Source: Egerieenecus merdigallinarum (lineage in GTDB: Bacteria; Bacillota; Clostridia; Christensenellales; Aristaeellaceae). From it: a DNA stretch of 6,599 bases. Where the stretch lies: positions 1-6,599 of the forward strand of contig DVHS01000154.1 of assembly GCA_018711985.1 (NCBI GenBank), in the 5' to 3' direction. The notes below the pieces were generated by a model, which saw only the letters and a list, made by a program, of their open reading frames with translations, was not told the DNA's origin and made no database searches. This document shows positions 1-5,980 of this stretch, piece after piece. The position numbers and the translations under genes were made by a program. Positions within the stretch are counted from its first letter, which is position 1. Each line of letters opens with the position of its first letter.

Positions 1-24
1 AGCAAAATCAACAACCCAGCAAGG

Positions 25-150
25 CGCTGTTTTTCCTCAAGGAAAAACAGCGGTCGCGAAGCGACTTGGCTTTTCGTTCGAAAAGCCAACCGTCCGCCGG
101 CAAAGCCGGCTTACACGAATGAAAGTCGGAGAGGCTGCGGCCCCTCCGAC
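25..150. repeat. Cluster of five consecutive inverted repeats (stem-loop array)
   Basis: Five hairpins follow each other almost without spacer. Arms 25-36/41-52 form a perfect 12-bp stem with a TCAA loop. Arms 53-57/61-65 give GTCGC-GAA-GCGAC. Arms 66-76/79-89 pair over 9-11 bp around TTGGCTTTTCG. Arms 96-101/105-110 are GCCGGC-AAA-GCCGGC. Arms 125-134/141-150 pair over 10 positions with one mismatch. No ORF here has a ribosome binding site or a recognisable protein, and the density of symmetry is far above chance. It could be a dispersed intergenic repeat of the kind common in GC-rich Clostridia, a structured RNA, or the tail of an element that begins left of the window. Its copy number cannot be seen from one window. 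The symmetry is read directly; the nature of the element is inference. Confidence 0.6.
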
Positions 151-178
151 ACCTCCTGAAGGTTTTTTGACAGTCTGA

Positions 179-210
179 GACGGCTAGGGAAATAAATTTC
201 CATAGCCGTC
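179..210 (-). terminator. Stem-loop just downstream of the DUF1622 gene; possible transcript end
   Basis: GACGGCTA (179-186) pairs perfectly with TAGCCGTC (203-210). After one mismatch (187/202) the pairing continues as GGAAAT (188-193) with ATTTCC (196-201). It begins 5 nt after the TAA stop of the minus-strand DUF1622 gene, the usual place for a terminator. However, no U-tract follows on the minus strand (the next bases read TCAGACTGTC) and only a weak TTTATT lies beyond it on the plus strand. It may therefore be a 3'-end stabilising hairpin, or the last part of the inverted-repeat cluster at 25-150, rather than a textbook intrinsic terminator. Confidence 0.4.
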
Positions 211-215
211 TGGCT

Positions 216-578
216 TTATTCGTGCTTTGTGCGCACATCGGGTGCCAAGCGCCCTTCCTGCCTTTCGTTTTTGATTTCCCAGTGCAGCAATACGGTCAGC
301 GCGCCGCGCAGGGCAATGACTGCGCCAAGGATGGCAAGCTCATTCCAGTCCCGGGCCAACACGGTGCGCAGCACCTCGCCGCCCAGCTTGAATTCAAGGG
401 AAAGCGCGATGCCTTCGGCCAGCTTCAGCCGAACGTTGGGGTCATGCTTGAAATAAAGGATAATTCCCTGTACGGCAGTGATCAACAGCACCATGATTCC
501 GGCCAGCTCCACCAGGCGGATACCTACTTCCGCTGCATATTTGACCACATTTTCCAAAAAAGTTACCACACTATCCAT
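216..578 (-). CDS. DUF1622 family small membrane protein
   Basis: This 120-residue protein has two hydrophobic segments, about residues 20-43 and 81-99. Between them is a conserved amphipathic stretch (about 50-75) containing LALSLEFKLGGEVLRT-like sequence, here IALSLEFKLGGEVLRTVL. With the downstream IALRGALTVLLHWEI this is the signature I associate with DUF1622, a family of integral membrane proteins of unknown function. The tail (102-120) is short, charged and probably cytoplasmic. The start is set at ATG 578 because GGGAGG lies 7 nt upstream. A second in-frame ATG at 593 overlaps that ribosome binding site and is rejected. The gene is monocistronic, transcribed away from hemW, with a stem-loop right after its stop. 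No biochemical role can be assigned. The family call is fairly firm and no function is claimed. Confidence 0.85.
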   Translation of the reverse strand: MDSVVTFLENVVKYAAEVGIRLVELAGIMVLLITAVQGIILYFKHDPNVRLKLAEGIALSLEFKLGGEVLRTVLARDWNELAILGAVIALRGALTVLLHWEIKNERQEGRLAPDVRTKHE

Positions 579-626
579 CCGATACCCTCCCATGGGGAAA
601 TCATCCCCCGCTCTTGTCTGCTATTA

Positions 627-650
627 GTGTACACGATTTTCCAGGAAAAT
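627..650. promoter_or_regulatory. Two adjacent palindromes in the divergent DUF1622/hemW intergenic region
   Basis: GTGTACAC (627-634) is a perfect 8-bp palindrome. One base later, ATTTTCC (636-642) and GGAAAAT (644-650) form a perfect 7-bp inverted repeat around a single central A. They lie 49 nt or more upstream of the DUF1622 start and 58 nt upstream of the hemW start, where operators for divergent promoters are expected. Clear -35/-10 pairs cannot be picked out: TTGTCT at 614-619 has no good -10 partner, and TACACT read on the minus strand (within 628-633) has a poor -35. An operator role is a guess. The sequence symmetry itself is certain. Confidence 0.25.
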
Positions 651-707
651 GCACGAATTTTTTTCCCCATGCGCCAACGGAATTTTCCATGAAAGAGGAG
701 GTATCCC

Positions 708-1859
708 ATGGAGCTGTACATGCATGTGCCCTTTTGCAGGCAGAAATGCCGCTACTGCGATTTTGCTTCCTGGGCGGGGCGGAAAGCATGGATGCCTGCC
801 TATGTCACCGCCATGCTGCAAGAGGCTGCCCATGCACGGAAAGCCCTGGGCCCACAGCCAATTTCGACGGTGTTCCTGGGGGGCGGGACACCCTCCGTGC
901 TGCCGGCGGAGGAATTGCGGCGGCTGCTGCGCGGGGTGATGGAACAATTTCCCCTGGAGCCGGGTGCGGAATTCACCAGCGAAGCCAACCCCGGTACACT
1001 GACGGAAGCCTGGCTGGATACGGCAGTGTCCCTGGGCGTCAACCGCCTGTCCCTGGGTATGCAAGCTGCGCAGGCGCCACTTTTGCGAACCCTGGGGCGG
1101 ATACATACCCTGGAGCAGGTGCGGGAGGCGGTTGATTTGGCGCGTCAGGCCGGGGTAAAAAACCTAAGCCTGGACCTGATGTTCGGCCTGCCCGGGCAAA
1201 CGCTGGCGGACTGGGCGGAAACCCTGGAGGCGGCGCTGGATCTGGCGCCGGAGCATCTGAGCTGCTATGGGCTGATTCCCGAGGAAGGCACCCCTCTGGG
1301 GGAGGCAATCCACCGCGGCGAGGTGACCCTGCCATCCGAGGAAGAAGAACGGGCCATGTACGATATGGCGTTGCAGCGCTTGCATCAGGCTGGGTTCATG
1401 CAGTATGAAATATCCAACTTTGCCCGGCCGGGCTACGCCTGCGCGCATAACCTGGGATATTGGCGGCAGGTCCCTTACCTGGGGCTGGGCGTGGGCGCGG
1501 CGAGCATGCTGCCTGGAAGGCAGTCCGGGGAGGCGTACCGAAGGCGGACAAACGTCCGGGACCTGGCTTCCTACTTAAGGCAAGGGGAAACGGGTAACTT
1601 TGCTCCCGCTGAGGCGGAAAGCATCACACCAGCGGAGGCATGCTTTGAAACCATGATGCTGGGTTTGCGCACCAGAGAGGGCGTGAGTGAGCGCGCCTTC
1701 ATGGCGATGCACGGCATTTCCTTGGAGCAGATGTACGGCCAGCGGCTGACAGCCCTGGCCAGCCGCGGCCTGATGGAAAAGCACGGGGAGTGGTGGCGGC
1801 TGACCCGACGCGGTATGGACGTACAGAATGCCGTGCTGGTGGAACTGATGGAGGAATAA
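708..1859 (+). CDS. hemW: HemW-like radical SAM protein (coproporphyrinogen III oxidase-like, probable haem chaperone)
   Basis: This 383-residue protein is full length for HemW. Near the start MHVPFCRQKCRYCDF carries the radical SAM cluster motif CxxxCxxC (C10, C14, C17). FLGGGTPS (56-63) is the SAM-binding glycine motif. Family motifs follow: SEANPGTL (91-98), RLSLGMQ (113-119), LGRIHT (129-134), DLMFGLPGQT (156-165), SCYGLIPEEGTPL (185-197), YEISNFARPGY (233-243) and HNLGYW (247-252). The C-terminal HemN_C-type region (about 310-380) ends in a winged-helix-like part. Characterised HemW proteins bind haem and deliver it to membrane haemoproteins rather than oxidising coproporphyrinogen. The CxxxCxYCDF form, without the extra cysteine of HemN, favours HemW. 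AGAGGAGG at 694-701 is 6 nt before ATG 708, so the start is secure. The gene stands alone rather than beside lepA or hrcA as in many Firmicutes, and is followed directly by a strong terminator. Confidence 0.95.
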   Translation: MELYMHVPFCRQKCRYCDFASWAGRKAWMPAYVTAMLQEAAHARKALGPQPISTVFLGGGTPSVLPAEELRRLLRGVMEQFPLEPGAEFTSEANPGTLTEAWLDTAVSLGVNRLSLGMQAAQAPLLRTLGRIHTLEQVREAVDLARQAGVKNLSLDLMFGLPGQTLADWAETLEAALDLAPEHLSCYGLIPEEGTPLGEAIHRGEVTLPSEEEERAMYDMALQRLHQAGFMQYEISNFARPGYACAHNLGYWRQVPYLGLGVGAASMLPGRQSGEAYRRRTNVRDLASYLRQGETGNFAPAEAESITPAEACFETMMLGLRTREGVSERAFMAMHGISLEQMYGQRLTALASRGLMEKHGEWWRLTRRGMDVQNAVLVELMEE

Positions 1860-1862
1860 AGG

Positions 1863-1902
1863 AAAATGCCCTTGCCGGGAGATGAACCGGCAGGGGCATT
1901 TT
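1863..1902. terminator. Bidirectional intrinsic terminator between convergent hemW and the lipoprotein operon
   Basis: AAAATGCCCTTGCCGG (1863-1878) pairs with CCGGCAGGGGCATTTT (1887-1902), a 16-bp stem with one G-U wobble and an 8-nt loop. The A-run on one side and T-run on the other give a U-tract in both directions: TTTTGTG after the hairpin on plus, TTTTCCTTTATT on minus. It starts 3 nt after the hemW stop and lies 31 nt beyond the last stop of the minus-strand operon, so it fits termination of both transcripts. Confidence 0.9.
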
Positions 1903-1932
1903 GTGATGGAAGCGTGGGTCAATTTGTCACAT

Positions 1933-3495
1933 TCAGGGCTGTACCATGGAGGTGTTTTCCATAAATTCACCGTTCCACCATAGACTACCGGCCACGGTGT
2001 CCCAGGGTTCACCACCAAAGTAGAAACGAATTCTTCGCAATTCCGTGGCATGGCAAAGGGTATTGATCATGCTGTAGGCCAGGAGGCGCTCCTGGGTTTC
2101 ATCCAGGCTGCTGGACGAGGTGGCGAATGACGGGGACAAATTTACCAGCAGCACGCCATCCTGAGCCGAAAAGCCCAGAATATCCGCGTCGCCCAGATAG
2201 GCCGGGAGCAGGGAGGTCCGGCCGGCAGCAGCCTCGGAGACAGTGGGCCCTGCCATGAGCTGCAGAAGCAGATAGCGGGGATTTTTCACCTCATAGTATG
2301 GTACAGGGCGCGGTGAGGCCACCAGACGGTCGCCCTGCACAAAGTAAAGCAGGGCGACGTCCTTGAGATAGGCGGCAAAGTCGCCGCGGGTCATGCGCCC
2401 GTCGGGGAAGGTCAGCATGCGGTTTTCAGCGGTGAGCACGCTGGTGAGCAAGCTACCGCCCACGTAGCATTCCACCGCCGTAAGGGAGGGGATAAAAGCG
2501 GTAAGCGTATACGTAACGCTACCCAGGAATCCGGCCATATCCAGCCCGGAGTTCCGCAGGCGGTCTTCCAGATCCTCGCAGAAATACAGCATGGCGATGC
2601 GGCCGCCGGTATCCTGCAATTCCCGGATCTGCGGCGCATAGAGCAGCAGGGTATTCAGGTCCGGCATGGGCGCGGCGCTGGTGAGCACCTGGGGGCCGGC
2701 AGAAAGCGCGGAAATCAGCCCGGAAGCCAGCTGCGCAGGCGTTTGCCCCACAAAGGAGATATCCCTGGGCTCGGCCAGCAACCCCGTGCCCTCCAGCGTG
2801 GGGAAGAAAAGGGTGGCGGTGGACGTTAGGCTGACCTGGGAAGCATCCTCCCCCAGGGCAGGCTTGCGGGAATCCAGCTGGTTCCACAGGTCGGCCAGGT
2901 CAGCCTCCGGGCGCGCGGTGATGCTGCCCAGGGGCAGGCTGGCGGTGATGTCCATGGCCACAGCCATGCCGGAGATCAGAATGTTTACGTGGCTGATGCC
3001 AAAGGGGGCAAGGGTGGAAGCAATTGCCTGGCACACGGCATAAAAGGCGTCATGGTTCAGCTGCAAGGCGGAGGCAGCCAGGGTAACCGTGCATACCCCA
3101 CAGGACATCTCCACAGGGTTCACGCCTGCGAGCTGGAGGCGGACTGTTCCGCCCAAGGCCTGCACCTGCCGGTTGCCCTCGTAGGTAAATAGCGCCCGAA
3201 GCACGGTCTCGGCTGGATGCCGGCCACGGTTCAGGGTCAACTGGGCCTGCTGCGCAACCAGATGGGTACCATCCAGGCTGGGAAGATACAGATCTGCCAG
3301 AGCAGTGTAGTCCAGGGAGGCGTCGCCCACCGGCGCACTGTAAGGCTGTGCCGCGGGGGGGAGGGTCGCGGCGCCGCCCGTGGAACTGAGCTGACCAAGG
3401 GTGGAGGTGCATCCGCTGAGCGCGAGGGTAAGGCACAGCAGGGCGGCCAGCATGCTGCGGCGGCGCCATGCTGCCGGCGTGTGAACGTGATCCAT
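1933..3495 (-). CDS. Lipoprotein with three tandem GerMN-like modules
   Basis: This 520-residue protein begins with RRR, a hydrophobic stretch (15-27) and lipobox LSGC, with lipidated C29, so it is an exported, membrane-anchored lipoprotein. A Ser/Thr/Ala/Pro linker (30-58) follows. The C-terminal module (about 379-496) is a good GerMN domain: ALLYF, LLQLMAGPT, SLLP, DGVLLVNLSPSF, then INTLCHATELRRIRFYFGGE. Two more divergent copies precede it. Residues 62-176 begin LADLYLPSLDG and end VNILISG. Residues 224-347 begin ATLFFPTLEG and end VECYVGG. GerMN domains occur in spore-germination protein GerM and in actinobacterial LpqB, where they are non-catalytic extracytoplasmic modules. The start is ATG 3495, because GGAGG inside the end of the upstream gene is 7 nt before it. 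The in-frame ATG 3501 is only 1 nt from that site. It is the last gene of the operon, 2 nt after its neighbour. The first two module assignments are my reading and less certain than the third. Confidence 0.85.
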   Translation of the reverse strand: MDHVHTPAAWRRRSMLAALLCLTLALSGCTSTLGQLSSTGGAATLPPAAQPYSAPVGDASLDYTALADLYLPSLDGTHLVAQQAQLTLNRGRHPAETVLRALFTYEGNRQVQALGGTVRLQLAGVNPVEMSCGVCTVTLAASALQLNHDAFYAVCQAIASTLAPFGISHVNILISGMAVAMDITASLPLGSITARPEADLADLWNQLDSRKPALGEDASQVSLTSTATLFFPTLEGTGLLAEPRDISFVGQTPAQLASGLISALSAGPQVLTSAAPMPDLNTLLLYAPQIRELQDTGGRIAMLYFCEDLEDRLRNSGLDMAGFLGSVTYTLTAFIPSLTAVECYVGGSLLTSVLTAENRMLTFPDGRMTRGDFAAYLKDVALLYFVQGDRLVASPRPVPYYEVKNPRYLLLQLMAGPTVSEAAAGRTSLLPAYLGDADILGFSAQDGVLLVNLSPSFATSSSSLDETQERLLAYSMINTLCHATELRRIRFYFGGEPWDTVAGSLWWNGEFMENTSMVQP

Positions 3496-3497
3496 CC

Positions 3498-4502
3498 TCA
3501 TTCCTCCATCCAGCCGGTAAACTGTGTCCAGGGTATTTTCCATAGATCGCCTTCACGGACCAGGCGCATGATACGGCCGCTCCACTCCTTGCTGACGCCC
3601 TGATGCTGCGTATACAGGTGCAGGGTATACAGGGTGGTGCCTCCGTCCGGGGAGACGCTGCCGCCTGTGAAGCCGAAGTTGATTAGCCGGGGGGCTTCCT
3701 GCATGAATGTGGTAAAATCCTCATAGCTGGGGCGGTCCGCTGCGGCCAGGTAACCATAGAGAACGGATAGCTCCTGGGTGGACCAGGCATTCAGGGCGGC
3801 ACGAAGGGTATTGCTGGGGGTGAGCAGGTATTGCTCCTGGCGGATTAGAGGCGAAGTGAGCACGTCGTCTCCGGAACCGTCCAGGAACCAGCTCTGGCGC
3901 AGGCGCAGGCTATCGCTGAGCACATCCGTTTGCTCCACCAGCATCTGTACACCGTCATAGTTGCAGTTTTCAGTGATGGTGGCCACAATGCTCTGCATGC
4001 ACAGCTGGCGGCGGAGCGGGGCTTCCACCTGCCAGTAGGGATCTTGCTCCCAGGTGGCAGGTTCATCGGACCAGCCGGCAAGGATATTATTGCTGAGGGT
4101 AACGAACAGTGTGCGACCCTGTGCCGCCACGGAAAGGACCAGGCAGCCCTCCGGCAGCGCGGAGGTAAGCTGGACCGAGCTGGGGGAGGGCCCCTGAGCC
4201 AACTCCCGCAGCAAAGCCAGTTCAAAGGGCTCGTCCGGCGCCACGGTCAGGGAACGTGTTTCCGGGGCAAGGTAGGGCTGATCCTCGTAGCGGAAGTACA
4301 GGGTGACCTCCCGCAGGGAAGTGGCGGCCTCCGCCGGCTCCGCGTCGGGGAGCACGGTGTCCACGCCAGGCACCAGGGTGGACTGGGCGGAACGCACGGG
4401 ATCGGGCAGCAGCTGGCTACAGCCACCCAGCAGCAGCATACACAGCAATGCTGCCATAAGCCTGGGAAAGCGCCTGCGCAGGTGGTTCAAGCTTGCCTTC
4501 AT
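3498..4502 (-). CDS. Lipoprotein with GerMN domain and NTF2-like C-terminal domain
   Basis: The protein has 334 residues. Basic residues RRRF (9-12), a hydrophobic stretch and lipobox LGGC put the lipidated cysteine at C28. A low-complexity linker runs to about residue 62. Residues 64-200 form a canonical GerMN domain: VTLYFRYED, RELAQGPS, SALPEG, TLFVTLSNN, and a final helix and strand QSIVATITENCNYDGVQMLVE. Residues about 226-330 look NTF2-like: helices around LNAWSTQELSVLYGYL and YEDFTTFM, then strands ending VREGDLWKI, the usual closing motif of such domains. Both domains would lie outside the membrane, and no catalytic residues are evident. GGAGG lies 7 nt before ATG 4502, which overlaps the kinase stop as ATGA, implying translational coupling. 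The next lipoprotein starts 2 nt after this stop. A role as accessory to the kinase is inferred from position. The NTF2-like call rests on pattern only. Confidence 0.85.
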   Translation of the reverse strand: MKASLNHLRRRFPRLMAALLCMLLLGGCSQLLPDPVRSAQSTLVPGVDTVLPDAEPAEAATSLREVTLYFRYEDQPYLAPETRSLTVAPDEPFELALLRELAQGPSPSSVQLTSALPEGCLVLSVAAQGRTLFVTLSNNILAGWSDEPATWEQDPYWQVEAPLRRQLCMQSIVATITENCNYDGVQMLVEQTDVLSDSLRLRQSWFLDGSGDDVLTSPLIRQEQYLLTPSNTLRAALNAWSTQELSVLYGYLAAADRPSYEDFTTFMQEAPRLINFGFTGGSVSPDGGTTLYTLHLYTQHQGVSKEWSGRIMRLVREGDLWKIPWTQFTGWMEE

Positions 4503-5980
4503 GGTTTCACCTCCAGGGGAAGCTCCACGCGGAATACGCTGCCTTGCCCCTCCACGCTGTCCACGGTAACCGTGCCCTGGTGAAGGGTAACGATTTGACG
4601 GACGATGGACAGGCCAAGCCCTGTTCCGCCGGTATCCCGGGAGCGGGCCTTGTCCACGCGGTAAAAGCGGTCAAAAATATGGGGAAGGTCCTCCGCGGGA
4701 ATGCCCGGCCCGTCATCCGTTACCGTAATGACGGCGTTGCGCCCTTCGCGCAGGGCCGCGATTTCGATGTGTCCGCCCTCGGGGCTGTATTTCACCGCGT
4801 TCTCTACCAGATTGTAAAGCACCTGCTCCAGTTTGGCGCTGTCACCCGTCATGGGCAAAGCGTCCGGCAAGGTAGCGATGAATTCCTGCTGACGTTTCTC
4901 CGCCATGGGTTTGAGCCGGCGCAGGGTGGCCTGCACCAGTTGGCACAGGTCCATGGGGGCCGGATGAAGCTCCAGGGCATGGCTATCCATCTTGGTAAGG
5001 GTGAGCAGATCGTTGATGATTCCGGTGAGACGGTCAATTTCGTGATCCATGTCCTGCACGAACTCCACGCGAAGCTCCGCAGGCATCTCCGGCTGCGCAA
5101 TCAGGGTTTGCAGCATAATTTTCAGGGAGGTCATGGGCGTTTTCAGCTCATGGCTTGCGTTGGAGACAAACTGATTGCGGCTTTGGTCCAGGGTTTCCAG
5201 CTTCTGCGCCATGGTGTTGTAGGCACTGGCAAGCTCCCGCATTTCTCCGGAGCCACGTACGGGCACCCGCACGGAAAGGTCGCCCCGGCCCATGCGCTGG
5301 ATGGTGCGGGTCAGGCGGGTGATGGGACCGGTGATTACCCGAGAAAACACCAGCGCGGCTGCCATGGCCGCCACGGCCACCGCGGCGAAGGCAGTCAACA
5401 TCCGCGCTTGCACGCCCTCCAGGCTGGTCATCAGCTCCTGCACGGAGGAGATGAACAGCACGGCTCCCAGGATGTTTCCCTGACCGTCCACCATGGGCGC
5501 GGCGCAGGAACTGATATAGCCGCTGTCTTCCTCATCCAGTCCGCCAGTCCCTGTGCGGTGAATGCCGTAGTCGCTGCCCGCGCCCTGCATCAGCACGGAC
5601 AAAAGCTGCGGCAGCTGTAGGCGCACGCCCAGCAGGGTGCCGTAGCTGTCCAGCTGCACCTTGCCCTCCGCATCCACCAGCAGCAGCCGTCCGCCCATTT
5701 CCCCGCCCGCGGAAACAAGCCTGTCTTGCAGGGTATCCGTATCCGCAAGCGAAAAAAAAGGCGCAAGAGTCGTGGCCAGCTTTTCCACAGAAAGGCTGTC
5801 TTGACGAATGCGCTGTTCAAAAAGATAATCACTTACAAGCCCCGTTAGCAGGGACGCAATGGTATAAAAGGAAAGACCTACCACCAGCAAAAAGGCCAAC
5901 AGCACCTTCCACCGTATGGAGGTAAAAGGAAAGTGAAGCGGGGAATGCGGTTTAATCCTTGTCGGTGAAATAGTAACCAA
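4499..5980 (-). CDS. Membrane sensor histidine kinase (HAMP, HisKA, HATPase_c), WalK/MtrB-like
   Basis: Counted from TTG 5980 the protein has 493 residues. TM1 is about 26-48, followed by an extracellular sensor region (about 50-190) with a PAS/Cache-like strand pattern (GRLLLVDAEGKVQLDS, then CAAPMVDGQGNILGAVLFIS). TM2 is about 194-216 and HAMP about 214-266. HisKA contains SNASHELKTPMTSL, with phosphoacceptor H277. HATPase_c has the N box LVENAVKYS (N394), G1 DDGPGIP, F box FDRFYR and G2 GGTGLGLSI. All catalytic motifs are present. It autophosphorylates and should donate to the regulator encoded immediately upstream. No cytoplasmic PAS domain follows HAMP, unlike Bacillus WalK. The start is uncertain: no ATG lies in a plausible place. 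TTG 5980 (29-nt overlap with the regulator) keeps the whole first membrane segment and its basic SIRWK flank. An ATT at 5956 touches the regulator stop, and GTG 5905 would remove the flank. Confidence 0.9.
   Translation of the reverse strand: MVTISPTRIKPHSPLHFPFTSIRWKVLLAFLLVVGLSFYTIASLLTGLVSDYLFEQRIRQDSLSVEKLATTLAPFFSLADTDTLQDRLVSAGGEMGGRLLLVDAEGKVQLDSYGTLLGVRLQLPQLLSVLMQGAGSDYGIHRTGTGGLDEEDSGYISSCAAPMVDGQGNILGAVLFISSVQELMTSLEGVQARMLTAFAAVAVAAMAAALVFSRVITGPITRLTRTIQRMGRGDLSVRVPVRGSGEMRELASAYNTMAQKLETLDQSRNQFVSNASHELKTPMTSLKIMLQTLIAQPEMPAELRVEFVQDMDHEIDRLTGIINDLLTLTKMDSHALELHPAPMDLCQLVQATLRRLKPMAEKRQQEFIATLPDALPMTGDSAKLEQVLYNLVENAVKYSPEGGHIEIAALREGRNAVITVTDDGPGIPAEDLPHIFDRFYRVDKARSRDTGGTGLGLSIVRQIVTLHQGTVTVDSVEGQGSVFRVELPLEVKP

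Noticed and set aside
167..172. TTGACA as a plus-strand -35 box
   Set aside because: No acceptable -10 lies 16-18 bp downstream; that space is the 179-210 stem-loop. A transcript would run antisense into the DUF1622 gene with no plus-strand gene to serve.
8..238. Minus-strand 76-codon open frame across the hairpin array
   Set aside because: It has no ribosome binding site, overlaps the end of the DUF1622 gene in another frame, and its codons are made almost wholly of inverted-repeat arms. It reads as chance translation of a structured repeat.
1933..4502. Spore germination as the direct function of the two GerMN lipoproteins
   Set aside because: GerMN is also found in LpqB-type signalling lipoproteins. 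The tight linkage to a two-component pair, with no germination receptor genes nearby, makes the germination label unsafe.
4493..5620. Long plus-strand open frame (375 codons) opposite the kinase
   Set aside because: It is antisense to a kinase with every catalytic motif intact. Its translation is rich in His/Gly/Gln with no domain, as expected of a shadow frame in GC-rich DNA.
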